Of a DNA stretch of 64,000 nt, positions 35,869 to 43,853 are shown piece after piece (position 1 is the stretch's first letter; each line of letters starts with the position of its first letter). Both the position numbers and the translations under genes were made by a program. The notes beneath the pieces were generated by a model. That model was not told the DNA's origin. It saw only the letters and a program-made list of their open reading frames with translations, and did no database searches. Origin of the DNA: JBGVSA01 sp041807905 (lineage in GTDB: Bacteria > Pseudomonadota > Gammaproteobacteria > Burkholderiales > Rhodocyclaceae); NCBI RefSeq assembly GCF_041807905.1, contig NZ_JBGVSA010000011.1:62001-126000 (forward strand), given 5' to 3'.

Positions 35869-36045
35869 TTGATCGTCGCCAGGCATCGACGTTCGCCGTG
35901 CCTGTCCATGTGGGCAAGCACGGCGTAACCCGGCTGCGCGCATAGGCAGCCAGGGGCAAGTCTGGTTTACTTGCCGAATCACTTTGGGGCGTGACGTCCG
36001 TCGCGTTCCTGCATTTCTTTCTGTTGTTCGTCGGTAAAGTTTGCG

Positions 36046-36083
36046 CAACCCCGGTCGTTGAGCATTCAACGACCCCGGGTTTT
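36046..36083 (+). promoter_or_regulatory. Strong hairpin in the leader before the diguanylate cyclase gene
   Basis: A 9-bp perfect stem GGTCGTTGA/TCAACGACC with GCAT loop (36053-36074) sits on an outer AACCC/GGGTT stem (36047-36051, 36077-36081). Four T follow, 30 bp before the cyclase ATG. It could end alaS read-through or act as an attenuator of the next gene. The rest of the 35869-36112 spacer shows no gene. Confidence 0.6.
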
Positions 36084-36112
36084 CCCATTGCGGTTCCTCT
36101 TGGCAGGCCGTT

Positions 36113-37837
36113 ATGTCGAACGCATTCGTGCTGGTGGTAGTGGTGGCGTGCGCTGCGAGCCTTGGCCTCCTGGCGTATGTCGTTGCGCGCTGGCGACGCG
36201 ATGCTCTCGAAATCCTTGCCTGCCTCGACCACGCGGTCGTCGTCCTGGATGGGCAGCGTCGCATCGAGACCTTCAACGCGGCCTTTCTCTCGTGGTTCGG
36301 CGGGCCCGTGCGGCGGGGCGATGATTTCGCCGGCATCCTCGCCCGCAAGCACGACGGCAACGGCATCGACAGCGAAGACCTGCAGCTCATCAATGGACTC
36401 GCTCCCGTGCACGGTCAGGTGCGCGTGGTGATCGACGGTCATCCGGTCGGTGTGCGTTGCATTGTCCTGCGCGGCAGGCGCATAGCGTATGTCATGGAAG
36501 ATCGATCGGCGATAGAACGTCTATCGCATGCCATTCGCCGCGTGGAAGCCGAGCGCACCGCGCTGCTCGACATCGTGCCGGTCGGCCTGACGATTGCGGC
36601 GTCTGGCTCGGGCGAAGTCCGCTACGCCAATCAGCGTGCGGCCACCTATCTGGGCTTCGATAACGCGCAGGAATTGATCGGCCGCAGCGGCCTCGAGTTC
36701 TGCCATTCCGATACCCAACGCGACTATATGCAGCAGCGTCTGCGGGACGAAGGCATTGTCGAAGGTGCCGAACTCGAATTGCGCACCCGCGATGGCACGC
36801 CGCTGTGGGCGCTGGTTTCTGCGCGGGCGATCGAACTGGACCATGAGCGACTTATTTTCGCCAGCGTCAGCAATATCACTCACAACAAGCGCACCGAGCT
36901 GGACTTGCGCGACAGCGCGCAGAAGCTGCGGCATTTGCTGGACGCTGCACCGTGCGCCATCTTCATGATCGATCTGCAGGATGGCCGGCTTGTGTTCTTC
37001 AACCGCCATGCGGACGATCTGTTCGGTTTGCAGGATGGCGACATGCCGAGAGTTGAAGCCGACTTCATGCCGCCTGACGATCTGCTGCTACTCATGAACA
37101 CGCTGCGGCGCGTCGGTACCGTCGCCGATCGCGAAATGCAGTGCCAGACTTCGCTGGGCGAGGTGCATTGGTTCCACGTGTCGGCCGCGAGGGTCGAACA
37201 TGACGGTCGGGCCGCCATGTTCTGCGCATTACTGGACATCGACGCACGCCGACAGGCCGAAGTGGAGGTGCGTGTGGCGCGCGCCGAGGCCGAAGAGGCC
37301 AACCGCGAACTGCGCCTGCTCAACATGGAGCTGGAGCAGCTTGCCAACACCGACCGCCTGACGAGTGCGTTCAACCGGCGGCATTTCGAGGAAGTCGCCT
37401 TGCGCGAAATGAGCCGGGCGCGACGGTACAACCTGCCGCTGGCGCTCATCATCATCGACCTCGATCACTTCAAGCTCATCAATGACGACTTCGGCCACGC
37501 GGCGGGTGACCGCGTGCTCGTCGAGTTCACCCAGCTCGCGCGCCAGCATCTGCGCTCGTCCGATGTGCTGGCTCGTTGGGGTGGAGAAGAATTCGTCGTG
37601 CTGGCGACATCGACGGCGCTGGACGAAGCGCTGGTGCTGGCGGACAAGCTGCGCGAGCTGCTCGAGCTGCACCCCTTCGACGGGCTGCGGACGGTCACGC
37701 TATCGGCTGGCGTCACGAGCCTGAGCCTGCGCGACACCTTCGACGCCTTTGTCCGCCGCGCCGACAAAGCGCTGTACGCGGCCAAGAGCGAGGGCCGCAA
37801 TCGCGTCGTGGCGATCGGGCAGGAATTGGCCGCGTAA
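36113..37837 (+). CDS. Membrane-bound PAS-GGDEF diguanylate cyclase
   Basis: A 574-residue signalling enzyme that makes cyclic di-GMP from two GTP. One N-terminal membrane helix (about 4-25) is followed by a PAS-like region (about 35-125) and two clearer PAS domains (about 140-260 and 262-385). A short coiled coil and a GGDEF domain (about 405-574) complete it. The active-site motif GGEEF is at residues 490-494, and an intact inhibitory I-site RSSD is at 481-484, so the cyclase should be active and product-inhibited. No EAL or HD-GYP domain. The signal sensed is unknown. Confidence 0.93.
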   Translation: MSNAFVLVVVVACAASLGLLAYVVARWRRDALEILACLDHAVVVLDGQRRIETFNAAFLSWFGGPVRRGDDFAGILARKHDGNGIDSEDLQLINGLAPVHGQVRVVIDGHPVGVRCIVLRGRRIAYVMEDRSAIERLSHAIRRVEAERTALLDIVPVGLTIAASGSGEVRYANQRAATYLGFDNAQELIGRSGLEFCHSDTQRDYMQQRLRDEGIVEGAELELRTRDGTPLWALVSARAIELDHERLIFASVSNITHNKRTELDLRDSAQKLRHLLDAAPCAIFMIDLQDGRLVFFNRHADDLFGLQDGDMPRVEADFMPPDDLLLLMNTLRRVGTVADREMQCQTSLGEVHWFHVSAARVEHDGRAAMFCALLDIDARRQAEVEVRVARAEAEEANRELRLLNMELEQLANTDRLTSAFNRRHFEEVALREMSRARRYNLPLALIIIDLDHFKLINDDFGHAAGDRVLVEFTQLARQHLRSSDVLARWGGEEFVVLATSTALDEALVLADKLRELLELHPFDGLRTVTLSAGVTSLSLRDTFDAFVRRADKALYAAKSEGRNRVVAIGQELAA

Positions 37838-37865
37838 AGGCTGCGACGGCCGTGCCCGATACAAA

Positions 37866-37889
37866 AAAACCGCGCCGAAGCGCGGTTTT
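37866..37889. terminator. Bidirectional terminator between cyclase and phosphomannomutase genes
   Basis: Stem AAAACCGCGC/GCGCGGTTTT (37866-37875, 37880-37889) with a CGAA tetraloop, flanked by A-run and T-run. It serves the convergent genes on both sides. Confidence 0.88.
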
Positions 37890-37908
37890 CTTGTCGCGTG
37901 GTGTTCGT

Positions 37909-39282
37909 TCAGAACGGCAACTGCACACCCGGCCACGCTTGTGTCAGCGCGCGGCGGAAATCGGCCTGGATGCGGGCGATCGCCGCTTCATTGTCGGCTT
38001 CGAAACGCAGCACGACGACCGGCGTGGTGTTGGACGAACGCGCCAGACCAAAGCCGTCGGCGTATTCCACGCGCAGGCCGTCGATGGTGATGCGCTCGAC
38101 TTCACCTTCGAACTTCTCGCTCTTGAGCTTTTCGACCAGTTTGACCGGCTCACCTTCGTTCATCTTGATGTTCAGTTCCGGCGTGCTGACTGCGTTGGGC
38201 AGCGCCTTGAGCACGGCCGACGGGTCCGCGCTGCGGGAGAGGATTTCCAACAGCCGTACGCCCGTATAGAGGCCGTCGTCGAAGCCGTACCAGCGTTCCT
38301 TGAAGAACATGTGGCCGCTCATTTCGCCGGCCAGCGGGGCACCGGTTTCCTTGAGTTTGGCCTTGACCAGCGCGTGGCCGGTATTCCACATCACCGGCTC
38401 GCCGCCATGGTCACGCACCCACTTGGCGAGATTGCGCGTGCACTTGACGTCGTAGATGACCTTGCCGCCCGGCACGCGCGAGAGCACGTCCGCGGCAAAC
38501 AGCATGAGTTGACGGTCCGGATAGATGATCTCGCCGTCCTTGGTCACCACCCCCAGGCGGTCGCCATCGCCGTCGAAGGCCAGGCCCAGTTCGGCGTCGG
38601 TACTCTTGAGGGCGTGGATGACGTCTTCGAGGTTCTCGGGCTTGGAGGGGTCCGGGTGGTGGTTGGGGAAGTTGCCGTCGACGTCGGTGAACAGTTCCAC
38701 CAGTTCGCAGCCGAACTTCTTGTACAGCTCGGGTGCCGTATTGCCGGCTACGCCGTTGCCGCAGTCGAGCACGATCTTCATCGGGCGGGCCAGCTTCACG
38801 TCGGACAGAATGCGCTCGATGTAAGCGGGGCGAACGTCCGTCTGCGTGACTTTGCCAGCGCCGTGGGCGAGGTCGTTCTCAACGATGCGGCGACGCAGAT
38901 CCTGGATGAGGGCGCCATAGAGGGTCTCGCCGCCGAGCACCATCTTGAGGCCGTTGTATTCGGGCGGGTTGTGGCTGCCCGTGATCGACACGCAGCTATT
39001 GGCGCCAAGGTGATACGCCGCGAAATAGGTGATCGGGGTGGCCACGCTGCCGATGTCGATGACGTCCACGCCGGCGGCGGTGATGCCCTCTGCCAGCGCC
39101 TTGGCGAACTCGGGGCCGGACAGGCGGCCGTCGCGGCCGATCACAATGCTCTTTTGCTGGCGCGCCACCGCTTCGGAGCCAAGGGCGTGGCCGATTGCGC
39201 GCACCACGTCGGCCGTCAGCGTCTTGCCGACGATGCCGCGGATGTCATACGCCTTGAATATTTCCTGTGCGGGGTTCTGCAT
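37909..39282 (-). CDS. Phosphomannomutase/phosphoglucomutase
   Basis: Alpha-D-phosphohexomutase of 457 residues that interconverts the 1- and 6-phosphates of mannose or glucose, feeding LPS and exopolysaccharide synthesis. The phosphoserine loop ITGSHNPPEYNG holds catalytic Ser103. The metal loop DGDGDR, the sugar-binding GEMSGHMFFKE and the C-terminal phosphate-binding SSNTTP are intact. I start at 39282 (MQNPAQEIFKAYDIRG) because GGAG lies six bases upstream; an ATG six codons earlier lacks a site. The AlgC/ManB-type dual activity is inferred from the family. Confidence 0.93.
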   Translation of the reverse strand: MQNPAQEIFKAYDIRGIVGKTLTADVVRAIGHALGSEAVARQQKSIVIGRDGRLSGPEFAKALAEGITAAGVDVIDIGSVATPITYFAAYHLGANSCVSITGSHNPPEYNGLKMVLGGETLYGALIQDLRRRIVENDLAHGAGKVTQTDVRPAYIERILSDVKLARPMKIVLDCGNGVAGNTAPELYKKFGCELVELFTDVDGNFPNHHPDPSKPENLEDVIHALKSTDAELGLAFDGDGDRLGVVTKDGEIIYPDRQLMLFAADVLSRVPGGKVIYDVKCTRNLAKWVRDHGGEPVMWNTGHALVKAKLKETGAPLAGEMSGHMFFKERWYGFDDGLYTGVRLLEILSRSADPSAVLKALPNAVSTPELNIKMNEGEPVKLVEKLKSEKFEGEVERITIDGLRVEYADGFGLARSSNTTPVVVLRFEADNEAAIARIQADFRRALTQAWPGVQLPF

Positions 39283-39400
39283 GCTGTGCTCCAGTGTCAT
39301 TCGAAAGTTTCGGGGTTCGGGCGGGGCCGCCTCGCGGGCCTCCGGGCCCGGCCAATCGCAAGCGCCGTGCCCGGGATGTTCGTTACGTCCGTTGTTGGTT

Positions 39401-40495
39401 CTACAGGAATAGCGTAAGCGCGCCGGTCATGCCGAAGAGCCGGTTGCCGACGATCTCTCCTGCCGAGAAGAAACCGGTCAGCGGCATGTCGCCGAATACG
39501 TCGGCGATCATTTCGATTTCGGTCTCGTCCCGTTCGAACAGCGCGCCGCCGCGCGCAAGGCAACTCACGTAGATGCCGCCGCGCGGTGGACTGGGGCAAG
39601 CATCGCGCAGCTCTTCGAGCATGTGCCCGAGGTCGTCGCGCGCGCTGTCGTCATCCTGCCGTACGAACAGGATGTGCTGTCCCTGTTCGATGTTGTCCGC
39701 CAGCGCCAGCTTGCCGCCGCGCACATCGACGCCGACGATGCGCCGGACGGCGAACAGGCGGCGGTCCTCGGGTCCGTCGGTGAGGCCGACCTGCACGTTG
39801 CGCACGGCGCGCCGCAGGTCTGCGCCCAATGCCGGGCCGGCTGCCTGCCGGAAGACTTCGAGCGCGCTGCGCGCATCGATGGACTCGATCAGGTTGTCTC
39901 GCGAGCGCGTGACGCGCCAGTGACCAGGCAGCGGCACGCACCCTTGGCTCACGCCGGTGACGAACTGTACTTCTTCATTGAAGACTGCGCCGGACATGCC
40001 GCCCGACAGGACGTCCCCGGCCACCTGCAGTGCCGTGGCGCGCGCGCTGGCCAGGCCGCCGGCCAGCGTTTCGCCGCGCAGCTTGGATGTCATGTCCTGC
40101 ACCAGTTCGGCCATGTCGGCGGTGTGCGGGTCGCCGTGGACGATCGCTGCCCAGGGCTGGAAATCACGCGGTACGGGGCGCCGACCGGAAAACACGCGAA
40201 AGCTGTCGGCCGGCAATTGCGCCAGCATCAAGCTGATGCCGCCGGCATCCAAGGCTGCGCCTGCGTTACCCAGGACACCGACAGCGCTGGCGCCGATCCA
40301 TTCATGCACGCCCGTAGCGCGGCGCAGACGGGCCAGCAGGGCGTCGGCGGCCGACGAAAACTGATCCGAGAAGTAGACGATGCCAAGGTTGGATTGCGCG
40401 CCGGCACCCGCAGGCAATTGGCGCAGCGCATGTTCGAGTGCGCTGCTCCAGTCGCTGCCCGCGGCATACGCTGCGTGGAAAGGAGGAAGACTCAT
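39401..40495 (-). CDS. FIST N- and C-domain signalling protein
   Basis: A 364-residue soluble protein made of a FIST_N domain (about 25-230; NLGIVYFSDQFSSAADALLARLRRATG, WIGASAVGVLGN) and a FIST_C domain (about 235-350, ending GFFSAGEIVGNRLFGMTGALTLFL). FIST proteins are predicted small-ligand sensors, often linked to chemotaxis or two-component genes. No catalytic role is established. It starts 9 bp after the PhaM-like gene and belongs to the same strand as the histidine kinase cluster upstream. Confidence 0.87.
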   Translation of the reverse strand: MSLPPFHAAYAAGSDWSSALEHALRQLPAGAGAQSNLGIVYFSDQFSSAADALLARLRRATGVHEWIGASAVGVLGNAGAALDAGGISLMLAQLPADSFRVFSGRRPVPRDFQPWAAIVHGDPHTADMAELVQDMTSKLRGETLAGGLASARATALQVAGDVLSGGMSGAVFNEEVQFVTGVSQGCVPLPGHWRVTRSRDNLIESIDARSALEVFRQAAGPALGADLRRAVRNVQVGLTDGPEDRRLFAVRRIVGVDVRGGKLALADNIEQGQHILFVRQDDDSARDDLGHMLEELRDACPSPPRGGIYVSCLARGGALFERDETEIEMIADVFGDMPLTGFFSAGEIVGNRLFGMTGALTLFL

Positions 40496-40504
40496 CGTGC
40501 TCGG

Positions 40505-40915
40505 CTATTTGCTGCGGCTGCGTGAAGAGCGGTTCTTGGTCGGAGGCGGTTCGGGCTCCTGCGCATTGTCGCTCTCGTCGGCGGCCGGCGATGGCGAGAA
40601 GGGCCATGCCCACAGCGCTGGATTGGCAAAGGGATTGGACGCTGGATCATTGCCGGCCGCTTCGTGCGCCTGGCCCATGGCTCGCACCGCTTGAAGCGTG
40701 GCGCGCTGTACTTCCAGCCCCTGGATTGTCATCTGCAACATGCCCAGATTCATTCTGAGCCATCCTTCGACGGCCTTGAGGTCATTGACCCGGCGATCGA
40801 GTTCATCGACGTCGAGCGTGGGCGTGACCATGCCAGGCATGCCGAAGCCCATGTTGCCCCACATTTTGCGAAGGAATTCGCGCCCCTCATCAGGCGACGG
40901 GGTAGTGCCAGTCAT
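40505..40915 (-). CDS. phaM: PhaM-like polyhydroxyalkanoate granule-associated protein
   Basis: A 136-residue protein with the PhaM family core: FLRKMWGNMGFGMPGMVTPTLDVDELDRRVNDLKAVEGWLRMNLGMLQMTIQGLEVQRATLQAV. A Pro- and Ser-rich tail ends in basic residues (KNRSSRSRSK), which in PhaM binds DNA. PhaM activates PHB synthase and tethers granules to the nucleoid in Ralstonia. Start at 40915; the longer frame runs into kinase sequence. It is 9 bp ahead of the FIST gene. No phaC, phaA or phaB gene is in the window. Confidence 0.83.
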   Translation of the reverse strand: MTGTTPSPDEGREFLRKMWGNMGFGMPGMVTPTLDVDELDRRVNDLKAVEGWLRMNLGMLQMTIQGLEVQRATLQAVRAMGQAHEAAGNDPASNPFANPALWAWPFSPSPAADESDNAQEPEPPPTKNRSSRSRSK

Positions 40916-40989
40916 AGCAGCCTCCGGTGGGTGATGGTCCAACAACGAATCATACATGCCGCAGCAGCGCCCCGCAGACGCTGCTGCGC

Positions 40990-42924
40990 TCACACTTCGC
41001 GGCTGATGATGTCGGGGCCGGTGTCGTTGATCAGTCGCGTGACTGCCGCGCGCAGGCGTGCGGGACGTACCGGTTTGTGCAAGAGAGGAATACCGTACTC
41101 GGTCGCCCGGCGAAGCGTGTCCGGTCCTGTATCGCCCGACAGCAACAGGCCGGGCAGGCGGGCGCCGTAACGCTCGCGGACGGCGCCGATCACCTGCAGA
41201 CCGTCAAGTTCGCCGGGCAGGCGGAAGTCGCTGATCACGATATCGGGTTTGACTTCGAGGTCATCCATGTCGGCGATGAGTTGCTCGACGTTGTCCGCCG
41301 CGATGACAAAGCAGCCCCATGCACGCAGCAATCCGGCCAGACTTTGCTGTGCAAGGCTGTCGTCGTCGATGGCTGCGACGACCAGGCCGGTGAGATCCAT
41401 GTGCAGCGGGGTGGTGGCGTCGCGCATTTCCACCGGGCTGGCGACAGCGGCTTCAACGGCGAAGACCGACCCCCTGTTCGGTGCCGAACGCAGTGTGACG
41501 GTGTGCCCCAGCAAGTCCACCATGCGGCGCACGATGGCCAGGCCGAGCCCGAGCCCTTTGCTGCGGTCCCGCGCAGGGTTGTCGAGCTGGACGAATTCCT
41601 GGAACACGGCTTCCTGTTGCTCTTCCGGGATGCCCAGGCCGCTGTCGCGTACTTCGATCCGGATGCGCTTGCCACGCCGACGCGCCGCAAGCATGACGCA
41701 GCCGCGCGGTGTGTAGCGCAGGGCGTTGCCGATGAGATTGAGCAGGATGCGCTCGAACAGCAGCGGGTCGGATTCGATCCAGGCCGTCGTCGGACGTACC
41801 CGTAGCTGCAGTCCGCGCTCGCTCGCGGCGGGGCCATAGTCGGCGGCGATGCGTTCGAACAGCGGACCGAGCGCGAACGGACGTGGGTTGGCCGTGACCA
41901 CGCCGGCATCGAGTTTGGAGATGTCGAGCAAACTGTCGAGCAGGTTCTCCATCGCCTCGGCCGATGCGGAGATGCGATCGATGAGCAGCCGGTTGGCGGG
42001 CACGTGATCCTTGCGCGCAAGATCGGCGATGAACAGGCCGAGCGCATGCATCGGCTGCCGCAAGTCGTGGCTCGCGGCGGCGAGAAAGCGCGACTTGGCG
42101 AGGTTGGCGAGTTCCGCTTCTTCTTTGCGGGCACGTAGTTCGACGGTGGCGTCCTCGACGCGCTGCTCCAGATCGTCGCGCGCCACGGACAGGCGCGCCG
42201 CCATGTCGTTGACACCTTCGGTCAGGCGACGCAGCGTGCCGCCGCGCTCGACCGGCACGCGCGTGGCGAGCTGGCCGCGGCCGATTTCCGTCACGGCATG
42301 CGCGATGCGCCGGATCGGCGCGCTGACCGAGCGGCTCATCAACAGCGCCAGCAGACCGCTGCCCGCCAGCACGACGAGCAAGGTCAACATGGCGGCGAGC
42401 ATCTGCGCGTGCTTGCGGGCTTGCAAAGGTTCGAGCGATACCAGTACGACGATTTCGCCCAGACGGGTCGGTTGGCGTGTGCGGGCCGGCTTGCCCCGTG
42501 TTTCGGTGTAGGGATCGTCTTCGAGGGCCGAGGTGTACAGGACGGGTTCGGTGATGCGCAGCATGTTGCCGCCGACCTGTTCGACCTGCGAACGATCCTG
42601 CGGCAAGTGCGAGGTATGGGCCTGCAGGCCCGCCACGGCCATGAGTTCGCCGTCGTGATCGAGGATGGCGATGCCCTGCAGGTCGGCGTTGACCATCGTG
42701 GAGTTGGCCAACTGCTGCAGTGCGTCCCGGTTGCCGGCAAACAGGCCGTATTCGGAGGCCGCCGCCAACTGCTTGGCGAGCGCCTGCCCGCGTTGCACGA
42801 GGGCCTCTTCCAGGTCCGACAGGCGCGAGAAAGTCAGCAAGGCGGTCAGCAGAAGGCCCAGCACCAGCGTCGGCACCAGGGCGACCACGAGAACCCGCGT
42901 ACGAATGTCCCAGCCGATTTTCAT
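40990..42924 (-). CDS. Hybrid sensor histidine kinase
   Basis: A 644-residue inner-membrane kinase. Helix 1 spans about 9-33 and a periplasmic sensor region about 34-172 (CHASE8-like in appearance, QALAKQLAAASEYGLFAGN). Helix 2 spans about 174-196 and a HAMP domain about 198-250. The H-box SHDLRQP has phospho-acceptor His286. The ATPase domain has the N-box NLIGNALRYT near 395-404 and glycine boxes DSGLGIPEE and GLGLGLAIV. A C-terminal receiver has Asp566 and Lys617. There is no HPt domain. It overlaps the upstream binding-protein gene by four bases. Likely partner: the divergent regulator at 46071. Confidence 0.93.
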   Translation of the reverse strand: MKIGWDIRTRVLVVALVPTLVLGLLLTALLTFSRLSDLEEALVQRGQALAKQLAAASEYGLFAGNRDALQQLANSTMVNADLQGIAILDHDGELMAVAGLQAHTSHLPQDRSQVEQVGGNMLRITEPVLYTSALEDDPYTETRGKPARTRQPTRLGEIVVLVSLEPLQARKHAQMLAAMLTLLVVLAGSGLLALLMSRSVSAPIRRIAHAVTEIGRGQLATRVPVERGGTLRRLTEGVNDMAARLSVARDDLEQRVEDATVELRARKEEAELANLAKSRFLAAASHDLRQPMHALGLFIADLARKDHVPANRLLIDRISASAEAMENLLDSLLDISKLDAGVVTANPRPFALGPLFERIAADYGPAASERGLQLRVRPTTAWIESDPLLFERILLNLIGNALRYTPRGCVMLAARRRGKRIRIEVRDSGLGIPEEQQEAVFQEFVQLDNPARDRSKGLGLGLAIVRRMVDLLGHTVTLRSAPNRGSVFAVEAAVASPVEMRDATTPLHMDLTGLVVAAIDDDSLAQQSLAGLLRAWGCFVIAADNVEQLIADMDDLEVKPDIVISDFRLPGELDGLQVIGAVRERYGARLPGLLLSGDTGPDTLRRATEYGIPLLHKPVRPARLRAAVTRLINDTGPDIISREV

Positions 42925-43844
42925 GGCCGCTCCAGTCGTTCGAGTTTGTCGCGGATGCCCGTTTCGCTATCCAGCTGATAGCCGAGCGAACGCGCGACGT
43001 GAGTGTTGATGCCCACGTTGAAAAGGCGTGGATACTGCGGGGCCGGTACCGATCCGCCGGCCAGCACGTTGCGAGCGATTTCAGCCGACTGAGTGCCAAT
43101 CTGCTCGGGCGTCGAATACAGTGCTATCAATGCACCGGCCTTGACGTAGGCCTGCGAAAACCCCACGACCGGCACACGAAATCGATAGGCCGACAGCAGC
43201 AGGTTGGGGATGGTCTGCGAATTGAAGACCGCGGTATCCGGTACAGCCATGAGCACGCCCCCTTCGCCGAACATGCGCTGCAAAGCGGGGAAGATGTCGC
43301 TGTCGCTGGCGATGTTCTCCTGCATCGGGCGCAGCTTGCGGTCGCGCGCCACCTGCATCAGCCGCGCCACGGTGTCGCGGCTGTCCGGGCCCGCCAGCAT
43401 GCCGATCCGCTCGGCATCCGGAAGCGCTACGCGGACCAGGTCGATGTAGCGCGCGGGGGGTTGATCGATGAAGAGCGCCGAAACCCGTTTGTCATCACGT
43501 TTGCCGGCGGCGATGCGGTCGTAGGCGCTACGGGGCAGGAGTGCCAGCAGCGTGGGCGCCTTGATGTCGCGATTGACGAGAATCTGTGCTGCGCGATTGC
43601 CCGCACCGATGACGAACTGAGCCTCGGGCAAAGGTTTGGCGCCGACCTGGTCGCTGTGCATCTGGATGACCTCGATGCCCGAGGCGTCGCGTCGCAATTC
43701 GCTGGAAACGGCGTTGGCGAACTCCTGATAGATCGGCGAGGGCTCGGACAGCAGGACGAGCACCGTCGCTGCCGCGGCCACATGGGTGGCGGCACACAGT
43801 ACGAGCAGTATCAGCAGGCGGAGGAAGCTACCGAATGACAACAT
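42921..43844 (-). CDS. Orphan ABC-type substrate-binding protein (COG2984/PF04392-like)
   Basis: A 307-residue exported protein with signal peptide (about 1-25, ending AAA) and the two-lobed fold of the COG2984 family. Family blocks include VLVLLSEPSPIYQEFANAV, ERIGMLAGPDSRDTVARLMQVA, VLMAVPDTAVFNSQTIPNLLLSAYRFRVPVVGFSQAYVKAGALIALYSTPEQIG. No permease or ATPase gene is adjacent. Instead it is translationally coupled to the hybrid kinase and follows a TonB receptor by 9 bp. That arrangement suggests a sensing rather than transport role: it may present a ligand to the kinase. Confidence 0.88.
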   Translation of the reverse strand: MLSFGSFLRLLILLVLCAATHVAAAATVLVLLSEPSPIYQEFANAVSSELRRDASGIEVIQMHSDQVGAKPLPEAQFVIGAGNRAAQILVNRDIKAPTLLALLPRSAYDRIAAGKRDDKRVSALFIDQPPARYIDLVRVALPDAERIGMLAGPDSRDTVARLMQVARDRKLRPMQENIASDSDIFPALQRMFGEGGVLMAVPDTAVFNSQTIPNLLLSAYRFRVPVVGFSQAYVKAGALIALYSTPEQIGTQSAEIARNVLAGGSVPAPQYPRLFNVGINTHVARSLGYQLDSETGIRDKLERLERP

Positions 43845-43853
43845 CGCGCGCTG

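Noticed and set aside
33670..36393. Antisense open frame of about 900 codons across alaS and the cyclase start
   Set aside because: Same compositional shadow of a real gene; spans two unrelated genes and an intergenic hairpin.
37576..39417. Plus-strand open frame over the phosphomannomutase gene
   Set aside because: Crosses a strong bidirectional terminator and mirrors the real gene on the other strand.
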